A stretch of 64,000 nucleotides of DNA from Bradyrhizobium oligotrophicum S58 (GCF_000344805.1 NC_020453.1:1984001-2048000), one strand, 5' to 3'; counted from the first letter of the stretch, positions 34,163-43,269 are shown. Translations and numbers: made by a program. Notes: a model not told the origin generated them from the letters alone.

Positions 34163-36499
34163 TCAGCCCGCATCCGCGAACAGCCGTTTGCTCAGGATCG
34201 CGTGCACGCCCCAATTGCCGTCGACGACTTGCGTCACGCCGAAATCGACGGCGGCTGACATCAGCGCGATCGCCTCGTCCTCGCTCAGGCCTTTGATGTG
34301 CATCAGGAAGCGGCGCATCTTGCGGAACGCGTCCTTCATCGCGAGGTCGAGCGAGGAGGTCGCGTAGACCTCGCTCTGGCCCTGCGCGCCGAACTCGGCG
34401 AGATAGTTCGGATGGCTGAAGCCGGTCAGCACCCAGTCGGTGGCGGTCTCGATCAGGGGATAGGAGAGATCGGCAAAGGGTTTTCCCGCGAGCTGCGACT
34501 TCTTGTGAAGGATGACCTGGAACGTGCCGGTCATCGAGCATTCGATCGCGGTGCCGCCGAGTTCGCCGTCGCCTTGCGTCGCGTGGGGGTCGCCGACCGA
34601 CAACAGCGCGCCAGGGACGGCGACGGGGAGATACACCGTCGCGTCCTTGCCGAGCCGCCAATTGTCGAGATTGCCGCCGAAATAGGACGGCGGAATCGAA
34701 TCGACGAAATCGGCCTCGCGCGGTGCCACGGCGATGACGCCGAAATGCGGCCGCAAGGGAATCCGGATGTTGTCGAGCACACCGTGGCGGCGCTTGATGC
34801 TGTCGGGCGCCACCGGGACGCCGGGATAGTCGTAGGTCGCGTGCACGATTCCGGCGGGATCGGTCTGCGGCTCCCAGCGATAGGAATAGAGCGCGCGCGC
34901 ATGCGGCTCGGGCTCGTCGGCGAAGATCTCGTAGATCGTCACCGCCTCGCGCGGCGCCGGAGAGGCGATCAGCTCGTTGTAGTGATAGCCCCACCACGCG
35001 GCGACGCTGGAGCCGAACACGCGGCCCTGGTGTCTGGGACTGCGGCTCGGCCGCGGCACGATGTCGACAATGCGCACCTCGAGCACGTCGCCGGGCTGCG
35101 CGTCCTTGATCGCCACAGGACCGGTGCAGATATGGACTCCAAAGCCTTCGCCGGCGCCGCGGCCGAACACGCTGGCATCCATCGGGCCTGCGCCACGGCG
35201 GTCGACGTTCTTCTTCGCTTTGGTCCAGCCGAACACGCTCTGTGCGCCAGCGTCGCCCGCGATCATCAACTCCGGATCATCGGAGGCATGCTGGGTCAGC
35301 GTCTCCACCGTGATGGTGTCGCCGGAGGCGATTTCGATCTGCGGCGGCAGCGAGCGGCTGAAATAGCCCCAATGCACGCGCTCGGCTGACACAGCGAGAT
35401 GGTGATGATTGCGCTGCTGCGCGTCCTGATCGTTGGCCGGAGCGGGCAGAGCGCTATCGGTCTTGGCGACTGCCGAAGTCTGGCACGCGCGCTGCTGCGC
35501 CAGCGCATCCTGCGGCCAGCCGCGCTGCCCGCGCGGCGTCGCCGAGGTCACCGCCTGCTCGGCCTTCTGCTGCCGGAACTCGCGCGGCGACAGGCCGAAG
35601 CGGGCGCGGAAGCTGCGGCTGAAATGCGCGGAGTCGGCGAAGCCATAGCGATACGCGATCTCCGAGATCGAATGATTGGCTTCGGCCGGATTGGAAAGGT
35701 CGGTCCAGGCCCGCTGCAGCCGGCGTTCCCTCACATAGTGGCTGAAATTATCGCCGGCGCTCTCGAACAGCTTTTGCAGATAACGTTCGGAAATGCCCTC
35801 GCCCTGGGCGACGCTGGCCGGCGTCAGATCGGCGTCCTCGAGTCTTCGCTCGATGCTCTGGCAGATCCGGTGCAGGATGGCGGCCTGGGTGGCGCTGCTG
35901 CCGGTATCGGACACAGGCGCGGCCTGCTGATGGGCGAGCGTCAGCAGCAGGTCGACGAGGCTCTGCGCCACCGTGCTCCATTCGGCATCGCTCAGCGTCT
36001 CCAGTGCGCGCGCTGTGGATTCGATGGTGCGGCACACCACGTCGGCAAGGCCGCTAGGCGCGACCACCTGAGGCTTGGCGAATTTGAGCTTGCCGCTGAT
36101 GCGGCCATGCAGGGCTTCGATCGTGACGGACAGCACGATCGCGCGCAGATCGCGCTGGAAGGCGAGGCTCCAGTCGCCGGTGCGCGGCAGCAGTATCAAA
36201 TGCCCTGATGGCACGATGCGATGGCTGTCGCCGCTGCGGAGCACGGCGCCGTCCTCGATTGCAAGCAAGGCAATCGGCAGGTCCTCGCCGGCCTGCGGCA
36301 TCGCAGCGATGATTTGCGACCCCGCCGACAGCCGCGACAGCGCGATGCCCGGCGCATGGCGATGCGAGGCGGTGGCGTGGCCGTCATGGAAGGATGTTTT
36401 CGCAGCCGGCTGCAGCCCGACCGCATTCAGCACGTCGCGCCACGCGTCAGGGCGCTCGCCCCTCGCATAGGATTCGCTTGTGAACGGACGGAAACTCAT
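34163..36499 (-). CDS. AraC-family regulator fused to acetamidase/formamidase
   Basis: A 778-residue protein with two complete parts. Residues about 20-190 look like the AraC_binding_2 sensor domain and residues about 224-310 carry the two helix-turn-helix units (VAQGEGISERYLQKLFESAG, ISEIAYRYGFADSAHFSRSF, FGLSPREF). After a linker of about 55 residues (AQQRACQTSAVAKTDS), residues about 366-778 are a full FmdA/AmdA amidase (VHWGYFSRSLPP, RRGAGPMDASVFGRGAGEGF, VGDPHATQGDGELGGTAIE, VDFGVTQVVDGNWGVHA). It is one uninterrupted frame. The amidase should release ammonia from formamide or a short amide, and the same chain probably binds DNA. Start 36499 has a GGGGC site. The next upstream gene is a stand-alone paralogue of the amidase part. 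Confidence 0.9.
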   Translation of the reverse strand: MSFRPFTSESYARGERPDAWRDVLNAVGLQPAAKTSFHDGHATASHRHAPGIALSRLSAGSQIIAAMPQAGEDLPIALLAIEDGAVLRSGDSHRIVPSGHLILLPRTGDWSLAFQRDLRAIVLSVTIEALHGRISGKLKFAKPQVVAPSGLADVVCRTIESTARALETLSDAEWSTVAQSLVDLLLTLAHQQAAPVSDTGSSATQAAILHRICQSIERRLEDADLTPASVAQGEGISERYLQKLFESAGDNFSHYVRERRLQRAWTDLSNPAEANHSISEIAYRYGFADSAHFSRSFRARFGLSPREFRQQKAEQAVTSATPRGQRGWPQDALAQQRACQTSAVAKTDSALPAPANDQDAQQRNHHHLAVSAERVHWGYFSRSLPPQIEIASGDTITVETLTQHASDDPELMIAGDAGAQSVFGWTKAKKNVDRRGAGPMDASVFGRGAGEGFGVHICTGPVAIKDAQPGDVLEVRIVDIVPRPSRSPRHQGRVFGSSVAAWWGYHYNELIASPAPREAVTIYEIFADEPEPHARALYSYRWEPQTDPAGIVHATYDYPGVPVAPDSIKRRHGVLDNIRIPLRPHFGVIAVAPREADFVDSIPPSYFGGNLDNWRLGKDATVYLPVAVPGALLSVGDPHATQGDGELGGTAIECSMTGTFQVILHKKSQLAGKPFADLSYPLIETATDWVLTGFSHPNYLAEFGAQGQSEVYATSSLDLAMKDAFRKMRRFLMHIKGLSEDEAIALMSAAVDFGVTQVVDGNWGVHAILSKRLFADAG

Positions 36500-36644
36500 G
36501 GCACGCCCCGGGTCCGGGAATTCGAAGCAACCCCCGTGCCAGATGAGTTTGACTGTTTGTCGCTTGTGCATTGGCGTATCGGCGCGGGTCAGTCGTCTGC
36601 TCCCAAGGTCATTGTCATCAGCGCCATCGCCCCACGAACAGTCT

Positions 36645-36770
36645 GTTCTCCTCCCCCTTGTGGGGAGGGGCTAGGGGAGGGGGCCCACAACGGCGGTCTC
36701 GCTCGGGGCACCCCCCACCCCAGCCCTTCCCCACAAGGGGGGAGGGAGCGCACCGTCCGCGAGGCGAGAG
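36645..36770. repeat. Dispersed palindromic repeat, family D, copy 1
   Basis: CTCCTCCCCCTTGTGGGGAG and its mirror CCCTTCCCCACAAGGGGGGA enclose about 60 bases; the element ends GGGAGCGCACCGTC, as copy 2 at 39870-39993 does. It separates the two acetamidase genes. Confidence 0.85.
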
Positions 36771-36789
36771 CTCGCGTTACGCTTCGAAA

Positions 36790-38031
36790 TCAATCACACC
36801 GGAACACGTTCTTCCGGATCGTGCCGTGCACGCCCCAATTGGCGTCGACCACCTGGGTGACGCCGAAATCAGCACCGACCGACAGCAGCGAGATCGCCTC
36901 GTCCTCGCTGAGATGATGCACCGTCATCAGGAACCGGCGCAGCTTGCGGAAGGCGTCGCGCATGGCGCGGTCGAGGCTGGAGTGGTTGGCGATCTCGGTC
37001 TGCGCATTGGTGCCGAGCTCGGCGAGGTAGTTCGGATAGGTGAAGCCGTAGACCGACCATGCCTGCTCGGTTTCCAGCAGCGGGTGGGTGAGGCCTTCGA
37101 GCGGCGTACCGCCGAGATCGTTCTTCTTGTGGAGGATGAACTCGAAGTCGCCGGTGAGTGACGTCTCGATCGCGGTGCCGCCGAGCTCGCTATCGCCTTG
37201 CGCGGCATGGGGATCGCCGACCGAGAAATAGGCGCCGGGCACGGCGACCGGATAATACATCCGCGCGCCCTTGCCGATGCGCCAATCGTCGATGTTGCCG
37301 CCGGTATAGCTCGGCGGAATCGAGGAGACGTAGTCGGCCTCGGACGGCGCCAGCCCCATGGTGCCGAAATGAAGCCGTGCCGGCACCTTCACATTGGGCA
37401 ATATGTTCTCGCGCTTCTTGATCGTGGTGTGATCGACCGGCACGCCGGGATAGTCGATGGTCGGATGCACGATGCCGTCGGGGTCGGTCTGCGGCGTCCA
37501 GACGTAGTTGTAGACCGCCTTGGCGAACGGCTCGCCGGAGGTGTCCAGCTCGAAGATGGTGATGACCTCGCGCGGCTTCGGCTCCTCGATCAGATCATGA
37601 TAGTGGAAGCCCCAATTGGCGGCTGCGTTGGAGCCGAAGCATTTGCCGGCATGGCAGCCGCACTGGCTCGGCCGCGGCTTGATGTCGAGGATGCGCACCT
37701 CCAGCACGTCGCCGGGCTCGGCGCCCTCGATCGCGACCGGCCCTGTCAGCAGATGCACGCCGATGCCTTCGCCGGAGCCGCGGATGAACGGCCCTTCGGT
37801 CGGGCCCGCGCCGCGCCGCGCGACGGCTTTGTGCTCCCTGGTCCATTTGAACACGCTCTCGGCGCCGGGATCGTCCTTGATCATGCGCTCGTAATCGTCA
37901 TTGGCGTGATGCGTCAGCGTCTCGATCGTGGCGCGGTCGCCGGAGCGCAAGGTGAGCGCGGGTGTCACCACCTTGGAGAAATAGCCCCAATGGATGGTCT
38001 TCGGGGACACCGGCAGCAGATGGTGTTTCAT
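36790..38031 (-). CDS. Acetamidase/formamidase family protein
   Basis: A 413-residue amidohydrolase of the FmdA/AmdA family, which hydrolyses formamide or acetamide to ammonia and the acid in the cytosol. Motifs: TIHWGYFSKVVTP, ETLTHHANDDYERM, RRGAGPTEGPFIRGSGEGIG, VGDPHAAQGDSELGGTAIE, ADFGVTQVVDANWGVHG. It includes a CGCHAGKCF cysteine cluster also present in formamidases (the fused paralogue has SPRHQGRVF there, lacking the cysteines). It lies 55 bases downstream of the fused ABC transporter gene on the same strand, so uptake and hydrolysis are probably linked. Confidence 0.93.
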   Translation of the reverse strand: MKHHLLPVSPKTIHWGYFSKVVTPALTLRSGDRATIETLTHHANDDYERMIKDDPGAESVFKWTREHKAVARRGAGPTEGPFIRGSGEGIGVHLLTGPVAIEGAEPGDVLEVRILDIKPRPSQCGCHAGKCFGSNAAANWGFHYHDLIEEPKPREVITIFELDTSGEPFAKAVYNYVWTPQTDPDGIVHPTIDYPGVPVDHTTIKKRENILPNVKVPARLHFGTMGLAPSEADYVSSIPPSYTGGNIDDWRIGKGARMYYPVAVPGAYFSVGDPHAAQGDSELGGTAIETSLTGDFEFILHKKNDLGGTPLEGLTHPLLETEQAWSVYGFTYPNYLAELGTNAQTEIANHSSLDRAMRDAFRKLRRFLMTVHHLSEDEAISLLSVGADFGVTQVVDANWGVHGTIRKNVFRCD

Positions 38032-38086
38032 GCGAGGGCCTCATCGTTCGGACGCGAGATCGTTGACGTTGATGTGAAGGATGAAC

Positions 38087-39715
38087 TCATGCCACTGCGT
38101 CCTTCGGCCGCTCGGCATCCATCACCGAGAGGAAGCGCGCGGTCAGCGGATGGCGCGGGCTCGACAGCACCTCGTGCGCCGGTCCCTCTTCGAGGATGAC
38201 GCCGCCATTGAGGAAGGCGACGCGGTCGGCGACCTCGTCGGCGAAGCGGACCTGATGCGTCGAGATGATCATGGTCAGGCCGTCGTCGATGGCGAGGCGC
38301 CGGATCACCTCCAGCACCTCGTTGACCAGCTCCGGATCGAGCGCCGACGTCGGCTCGTCCAGCAGCAGCACGCTCGGGTTCGGCGCCAGCGCGCGGGCGA
38401 TCGCAACACGCTGCTGCTGGCCGCCGGAAAGATGGCGCGGAAGCGCATCGGCGCGGTGCGACAGGCCGACACGGTCCAGCAGCTCAGTGGCGCGGCGCTC
38501 CGCCTCGAAGCGGCCGAGGCCGTGCACCCAGCGCAGCGGGCCGGCGATGTTCTCCTTCGCGCTCAGATGGCCGAACAGGTTGAACTGCTGGAACACCATG
38601 CCGACGCCGACATTGGCGCGCTCATTGGCGATCGCGCGCGGCGTCAGCTTGCGCTCCTTCTCGTCGAAGCCGAGCTTGCGGCCGCCGACGCGGATCTCGC
38701 CGGAATCCCAGTTCTCCAGATGATTGATGCAGCGGAGCAAGGTGCTCTTGCCGGAGCCGGACGGGCCGAGCAGCGCGATCACCTCGCCGATGCGCACGGT
38801 GAGATCCAGGCCGTCGAGCACCCTGTTGCCGTCATAGGCCTTGCGCAGGTCCTTGACCTCGACCGCGATATTGTTGCGGGCGATGGTGGCGGCGCGCCGG
38901 GCGCGGTCTTCGAGCGACAACGCGAGTGGCGGCGTCTCCTTCAACTCCGTGGGTTCGGGCGGGGTGGCTTCGATGGCGGATGAGGTTCTGCCCGCAAGCT
39001 CCAGCTTCGTTGCGACATCGACGCGGCGCCAAGGGAGATAATCAGCAAGCCTGCGCTGCTTCGTCGTGCGGTCGAGATCGAGCAGCCATTCCAGCGCGAG
39101 CTGGATGACGCTGATTGCGCCGGTCAGCACCAGATAGATCAGGCCGGAGGCGAAGAAGATCGAGAAGAAGTCGAAGGTCGAGGAGGCCAGCTGCGTCGAG
39201 CGCAAGGTCAGCTCCTGCACGGCGATGACCGAGGCCAGCGAGGAGTTCTTCAGCGCGCTCACCGCCTCGTTGCCGAAGGCGGGGATCATGGTCCGGATCG
39301 CCTGCGGCGCGATGATCCGGCGCATCAGCACCCCCGGCGTCATGCCGAGCGCCTGGCCGGCCAGCAACTGGCCGCGCTCGACGCCGAGCACGCCCGAGCG
39401 CAGCATCTCGGCGATGAACGGCGCCTCGTTGCAGGCCAGCGCGAGGCCCGCGGCCAGCACCGCCGGCAGCTTGATGCCGATGTGCGGCAGCGCGTCGTAG
39501 GCGAACACCATCTGCAGGATCAGTGGCGTGCCGCGGAAGATCACGGTGTAGCCGCGCGCGATCGCCGCCAGCAGCCAGAACCGGCTGAGCTGCATCGCTG
39601 CGAGGACCAGGCCAAGAACGAGGCCGCCCACCAGGCCGAGCGCGGTGACCTGCAGGGTCAGCTCGATGCCCTGCAGCAGATACGGCATGCTCAGATAATG
39701 CAGGAAGAGGGACAT
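38087..39715 (-). CDS. Polar amino acid-type ABC transporter, permease fused to ATPase
   Basis: A 542-residue fusion. Residues about 1-220 are a HisM/GlnP-type permease (five or so helices; EAA loop NEAVSALKNSSLASVIAVQE), and residues about 285-542 are a GlnQ/HisP-type ATPase: Walker A GPSGSGKST, Q-loop FQQFNLF, signature LSGGQQQR, Walker B LLLDEPTSALDP, switch His in STHQV. Such a chain would dimerise to give a complete transporter. Substrates of this family are amino acids or opines; the amidase gene downstream suggests an amide or urea-like compound. ATG 39715 gives MSLFLHYLSMPYLLQGIELT; a longer frame would run into repeats E and D. Confidence 0.9.
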   Translation of the reverse strand: MSLFLHYLSMPYLLQGIELTLQVTALGLVGGLVLGLVLAAMQLSRFWLLAAIARGYTVIFRGTPLILQMVFAYDALPHIGIKLPAVLAAGLALACNEAPFIAEMLRSGVLGVERGQLLAGQALGMTPGVLMRRIIAPQAIRTMIPAFGNEAVSALKNSSLASVIAVQELTLRSTQLASSTFDFFSIFFASGLIYLVLTGAISVIQLALEWLLDLDRTTKQRRLADYLPWRRVDVATKLELAGRTSSAIEATPPEPTELKETPPLALSLEDRARRAATIARNNIAVEVKDLRKAYDGNRVLDGLDLTVRIGEVIALLGPSGSGKSTLLRCINHLENWDSGEIRVGGRKLGFDEKERKLTPRAIANERANVGVGMVFQQFNLFGHLSAKENIAGPLRWVHGLGRFEAERRATELLDRVGLSHRADALPRHLSGGQQQRVAIARALAPNPSVLLLDEPTSALDPELVNEVLEVIRRLAIDDGLTMIISTHQVRFADEVADRVAFLNGGVILEEGPAHEVLSSPRHPLTARFLSVMDAERPKDAVA

Positions 39716-39740
39716 GTGGTCGACCCGGGAGGTGCGGAGC

Positions 39741-39822
39741 CTGGGCAAAGGCGTGGAGCGCCGTGCCCACCGCGGTGGTGCGGAAGAAAGACGGTGGGCA
39801 CGCTGCGCTTTGCCCACCCTAC
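39741..39822. repeat. Dispersed palindromic repeat, family E, copy 1
   Basis: CTGGGCAAAGGCGTGGAGCG then CCGTGCCCAC, mirrored by GTGGGCACGCTGCGCTTTGC then CCACCCTAC. It matches 45284-45368. It lies just upstream of the fused ABC gene. Confidence 0.8.
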
Positions 39823-39869
39823 GAGTTTGGTCCGGTGGTTGGGGCGCACACGCGTTGCCGAGCAATTGC

Positions 39870-39993
39870 TGCGCTCCCTCCCCCCTTGTGGGGGAGGGCT
39901 GGGGAGGGGGGTACCAAGGAAAGACTGCCGCTGTGGACCCCCACCCCCGACCCCTCCCCGCAAGGGGGAGGGGAGCGCACCGTCGCTGCGGCA
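39870..39993. repeat. Dispersed palindromic repeat, family D, copy 2
   Basis: GCGCTCCCTCCCCCCTTGTG through GGAGGGGAGCGCACCGTC; the same outer arms and middle spacing as copy 1 at 36645-36770. Repeats E and D fill the gap between the binding protein and the fused transporter gene. Confidence 0.85.
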
Positions 39994-40022
39994 GCAGCTT
40001 CGCTTTCGAAACCGCGCGCCTA

Positions 40023-40913
40023 TTAGTCCGCCGTCAGGATGTCCGGCTCCTTGAAGTTCGCCGGATCGAGCTGCCACTTCTTCAAGAGCTCCTGATGGAT
40101 GCCTTCCTTCTGCACCTCGATCAGCGCGGCCATCACGGCATCGCGGAACTTGGGCTTGTCCTTCGGCACGGCGATGCCGACCGAATAGGGGATCGTCACG
40201 GCGATCGCCTTCTCCAGCTTGTCCGGATAGGCCTTGACCGCCTGGTCGACCGTGTTGACGTCGTTGACATAGGTGTCGGCGCGGCCGGCGAGGATGGCCT
40301 GGATGCAGTTCGCGTTGTTGTCGTAGAGCTGCAGGGTCGGCTCGGGCTTGCCCGCTTCCTTGCACTTCGGGCCGAGATCCTGGATCAGCGGCACCTCGAC
40401 ATAGCCGGTGTTCTCGGCCGCGGCCGCGCCGCACATCGAGACGTTGATGCCGGTGATGCCCTTCGGATTGCCCTTGGCGACCAGCACGCCGTCGAACACC
40501 TTGGAATAGGTGATGAAGTCCGCGGCCTTGGCGCGCTCCTTGGTGGCGTAGATATCGGAGATCACGATGTCGGCCTGGCCGCTCGCCAGCGTGGTCAGCA
40601 GTGCTGCGAACGTCACCGGCTTGTAGGTCAGCTTGAAGCCGAGGCAGTCGCCGATGGCCTCGCCGAGATCGATGTCGAAGCCGACATATTTGCTCGGATC
40701 CTTCGGGTCGATCGCTTCATAGCCCGGCGTGTGCGGATTGATGGCGTTGACGAGCGTCTTGTCCTTCCAGTCCGGATATTTCTCCTTCAATGCCGCGCAG
40801 CCCGCGGGCGTCGCCGCGTGCGCATCGATGGGAGCGAGAAGTCCTGCCGCGATGACGGCGCCGAGCGCGGCAAGCCACGCGCGCCGCGCCCCAGTGAATA
40901 GCCTCGTCTGCAT
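40023..40913 (-). CDS. ABC transporter substrate-binding protein, family 3
   Basis: A 296-residue periplasmic binding protein with a signal peptide (residues 1-33, RRAWLAALGAVIAAGLLAPI to AHAA). The fold is SBP family 3 (polar amino acids/opines): YVGFDIDLGEAIGDCLGFKL, FAALLTTLASGQADIVISDI, RAKAADFITYSKVFDGVLVA, ILAGRADTYVNDVNTVDQAV. It has more cysteines than usual (six or so), possibly paired in the periplasm. AAGGAGC before the ATG fixes the start. It lies upstream of the fused permease-ATPase on the same strand, separated by two palindromic repeats, and is its obvious partner. Confidence 0.92.
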   Translation of the reverse strand: MQTRLFTGARRAWLAALGAVIAAGLLAPIDAHAATPAGCAALKEKYPDWKDKTLVNAINPHTPGYEAIDPKDPSKYVGFDIDLGEAIGDCLGFKLTYKPVTFAALLTTLASGQADIVISDIYATKERAKAADFITYSKVFDGVLVAKGNPKGITGINVSMCGAAAAENTGYVEVPLIQDLGPKCKEAGKPEPTLQLYDNNANCIQAILAGRADTYVNDVNTVDQAVKAYPDKLEKAIAVTIPYSVGIAVPKDKPKFRDAVMAALIEVQKEGIHQELLKKWQLDPANFKEPDILTAD

Positions 40914-41380
40914 GTTGCCAGCTCCTTCGAACAATGATGTCGCGCTGGTCCGGCGGTGCATGGGTGCCGTCGCCCCGGTCCAAGCTCGAAGGCAGCTTAG
41001 GGTCGCGCCCGCGCGGATGACTTGTCCGTGGGCGCACAAAATATTGGATCGTGCCGGTGCAAGATTTGAGCAGGCATTGCCCAAAACCGCGCCGCTGCGT
41101 CGGAACGCCGCGTCCACCGGCGGCTTATGCATGTCGGTCCCGAAAATTCCGAATTCGGAATTTGTCACATCGTCAATGACCGGCGCGCTCGGTGCTAACC
41201 CTAAGATGGAAACGTCGACACGCCACGCGTTGGGATCGCGACGCGTCACAGCGCTCGGCCCATGCGTATGTGCATTGCGATAACTCACGTCGCGGGCTTG
41301 GCGGCGGCGGAGCTGCCGACTACGATGCCGGCGCTCGGACCACTGATAGCAGTGGTGATCTGTTTGTTGAGGTGTCTGCA
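40914..41380. other. Divergent promoter region between two ABC transporter operons
   Basis: A 467-base gap between oppositely oriented operons. It has no supported gene. Its most striking part is an AT-rich stretch at 41140-41165 holding a perfect 20-base palindrome, listed separately. The promoters of both operons must lie here. Confidence 0.6.
41144..41163. promoter_or_regulatory. Perfect 20-base palindrome, candidate operator
   Basis: AAATTCCGAATTCGGAATTT is a perfect palindrome with no spacer, standing in GC-rich surroundings. It lies about 230 bases from the minus-strand start and 218 bases from the plus-strand start. The binding factor is unknown; no regulator gene is adjacent, though the AraC-amidase fusion is encoded in the same region. 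Confidence 0.55.
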
Positions 41381-42205
41381 ATGCTGTTCCGTTTTACGGG
41401 ACAACCGTCACTCGGCCAATTCGCAGTGCGGACACTGATCGTCGTCGCCTACGCCATCATCTTCGCACCCGTCGTCATGATCGTGGTGACGAGCTTCTTC
41501 GCCCAGGAGATCGTAAGCTTCCCGCCGCCGGCGTTGTCGCTGAAATGGTACGCAAACGCCCTGAGCAAACCCGAATTCCTGCGCGGCCTCGTGACGAGCT
41601 TCCAGGTCGCGCTGCTCGCGACCGCGATCGGCGTGCCGCTGGGCACCGCGGCCGCGCTCGCCATCGTGCGCGGCGAGTTCCGCGGCCGCCAGGTGCTGAG
41701 CTCGTTCCTGCTCGCGCCATTGGCGGTGCCCGGCGTCGTCGCCGGCTCCGGCCTCTACATGTTCTATGTGCTGGCCGAGGACCTGCTCGACCGCGACATC
41801 AAGGCGACGACGGAAGGCCTCGTCGCCGCGCACACGCTGCTCGCGATACCCTGGACGGTGCGTCTCGTGGTCGCCAGCCTGCAGGGGCTCGACCGCGCCG
41901 CCGAGGAGGCCGCCGCCAATCTCGGCGCGAGCCCGCTGACGGTGTTCCGCCGCATCACCTTGCCGATGATGCGCTCGGGGATCGTCGCAGCGGCGATGTT
42001 CTCCTTCATCCAGAGTTTCGAGAATCTCGATCTGTCGATGCTGCTGGTCGGGCCCGGACGGATCACGCTGCCGGTGGCGATGCTGAACTATCTCGAATTC
42101 CGCATCGATCCGACGCTCGCGGCCGTCGCCACCGTGCAGATCGTGCTGGTCGGCATCCTGATGGTGGTGACCGACCGCTTCGTCAAATTGTCGCGGGTGG
42201 TGTGA
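41381..42205 (+). CDS. ABC transporter permease, polyamine (PotC) type
   Basis: A 274-residue inner-membrane permease with six predicted helices and the EAA loop (AEEAAANLGASPLTVFRRIT, LPMMRSGIVAA), which contacts the ATPase. It belongs to the spermidine/putrescine/opine class. GAGG lies 8 bases before the ATG. Its TGA overlaps the ATPase ATG by one base (TGATG). The operon order is permease, ATPase, binding protein, second permease. Confidence 0.92.
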   Translation: MLFRFTGQPSLGQFAVRTLIVVAYAIIFAPVVMIVVTSFFAQEIVSFPPPALSLKWYANALSKPEFLRGLVTSFQVALLATAIGVPLGTAAALAIVRGEFRGRQVLSSFLLAPLAVPGVVAGSGLYMFYVLAEDLLDRDIKATTEGLVAAHTLLAIPWTVRLVVASLQGLDRAAEEAAANLGASPLTVFRRITLPMMRSGIVAAAMFSFIQSFENLDLSMLLVGPGRITLPVAMLNYLEFRIDPTLAAVATVQIVLVGILMVVTDRFVKLSRVV

Positions 42206-43269
42206 TGGCGCAGCTCACCCTGGAGAAGCTGACCAAGCGCTTCGGCTCATCCATCGGCGTGGAAGGGCTTGATCTCGCCGTGAACGAGGGCGAACTGGTC
42301 GCGCTCCTCGGGCCCTCGGGCTGCGGCAAGACCACGACCTTGCGCATGGTCGCCGGCTTCCTGCCGCCGACGAGCGGCCGCGTGCTGTTCGATCGCGAGG
42401 ACGTCACCCAGCTGCCGGCCTACAAGCGCGCCACCGGCATGGTGTTCCAGTCCTACGCGCTGTTTCCGCACATGAGCGCGGCGGAGAATGTCGGCTTCGG
42501 CCTGGAGATGCGCGGCCTCAATGCGGCCGCGCGCAAGACCAAGGTCGAGGACGCGCTCAAGCTGGTGCGGCTGTCGCATCTCGCCGACCGGCTGCCGCGG
42601 CAATTGTCCGGCGGACAGCAGCAGCGCGTCGCGCTGGCCCGCGCGTTGGTGATCAATCCGCGCATCTTCCTGCTCGACGAGCCCTTGTCGAATCTCGATG
42701 CCAAGCTGCGCGCCGAGGTGCGGCTCGAGATCCGCGCGCTGCAGCAGCGGCTCGGTCTGACGACGCTGATGGTGACGCATGACCGCGAGGAGGCGCTGAC
42801 CATGGCCGACCGCCTGGTGGTGATGGAGGGCGGCCGCGTGCGCCAGATCGGCTCGCCGCAGCAGCTGTATGACTCGCCAATGGATGCGTTCGTCGCCGAC
42901 TTCGTCGGCCGCTGCAACATCCTGACGGGCCGGCGCGAGAATGAGGGTGCGTTTCGCACCAGCGGCGGCCTGCTGTTGCCGGTCGATGTCGCCAGCGGCG
43001 AGCGCGATGACGCCGACGCTTTCGCGCTGCGCCCTGAGCGGATCGTGCTCGAGACCGGCGCAGCCGGTGATGTCCAGGGCCGCGTCCAGGCGATCACCTA
43101 TATGGGCGCGCAGACCGAATATGTCGTGGCGATCGGCGACGAGACGCTGGTTGCCATCAGATCGACGCCGGATGCCGGCGAGCCGCTGGCGCTGCTCAAG
43201 CCCGACGATCCCGTGTCGCTGCAATGGGACCGCAAGGTTCCGCGCCTCGTTCCACAAACATCGTCCTGA
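42205..43269 (+). CDS. ABC transporter ATPase, PotA/FbpC type
   Basis: A 354-residue ATPase: Walker A GPSGCGKTTT, Q-loop FQSYALFPHMSAAENVGFGL, signature LSGGQQQR, Walker B IFLLDEPLSNLD, switch His in VTHDREEA. The C-terminal 110 residues form a TOBE_2-type regulatory domain (FALRPERIVLE, ITYMGAQTEYVV). It powers the polyamine-type transporter encoded on both sides. One-base overlap with the preceding permease implies coupled translation. Confidence 0.94.
   Translation: MAQLTLEKLTKRFGSSIGVEGLDLAVNEGELVALLGPSGCGKTTTLRMVAGFLPPTSGRVLFDREDVTQLPAYKRATGMVFQSYALFPHMSAAENVGFGLEMRGLNAAARKTKVEDALKLVRLSHLADRLPRQLSGGQQQRVALARALVINPRIFLLDEPLSNLDAKLRAEVRLEIRALQQRLGLTTLMVTHDREEALTMADRLVVMEGGRVRQIGSPQQLYDSPMDAFVADFVGRCNILTGRRENEGAFRTSGGLLLPVDVASGERDDADAFALRPERIVLETGAAGDVQGRVQAITYMGAQTEYVVAIGDETLVAIRSTPDAGEPLALLKPDDPVSLQWDRKVPRLVPQTSS

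Noticed and set aside
34298..38199. Long plus-strand frames opposite the two acetamidase genes
   Set aside because: They parallel each other only because the two genes on the other strand are paralogues.
30000..40000. Clustered short repeats as a CRISPR array
   Set aside because: The repeats are single, long and palindromic, without regular spacing, unique spacers or cas genes.
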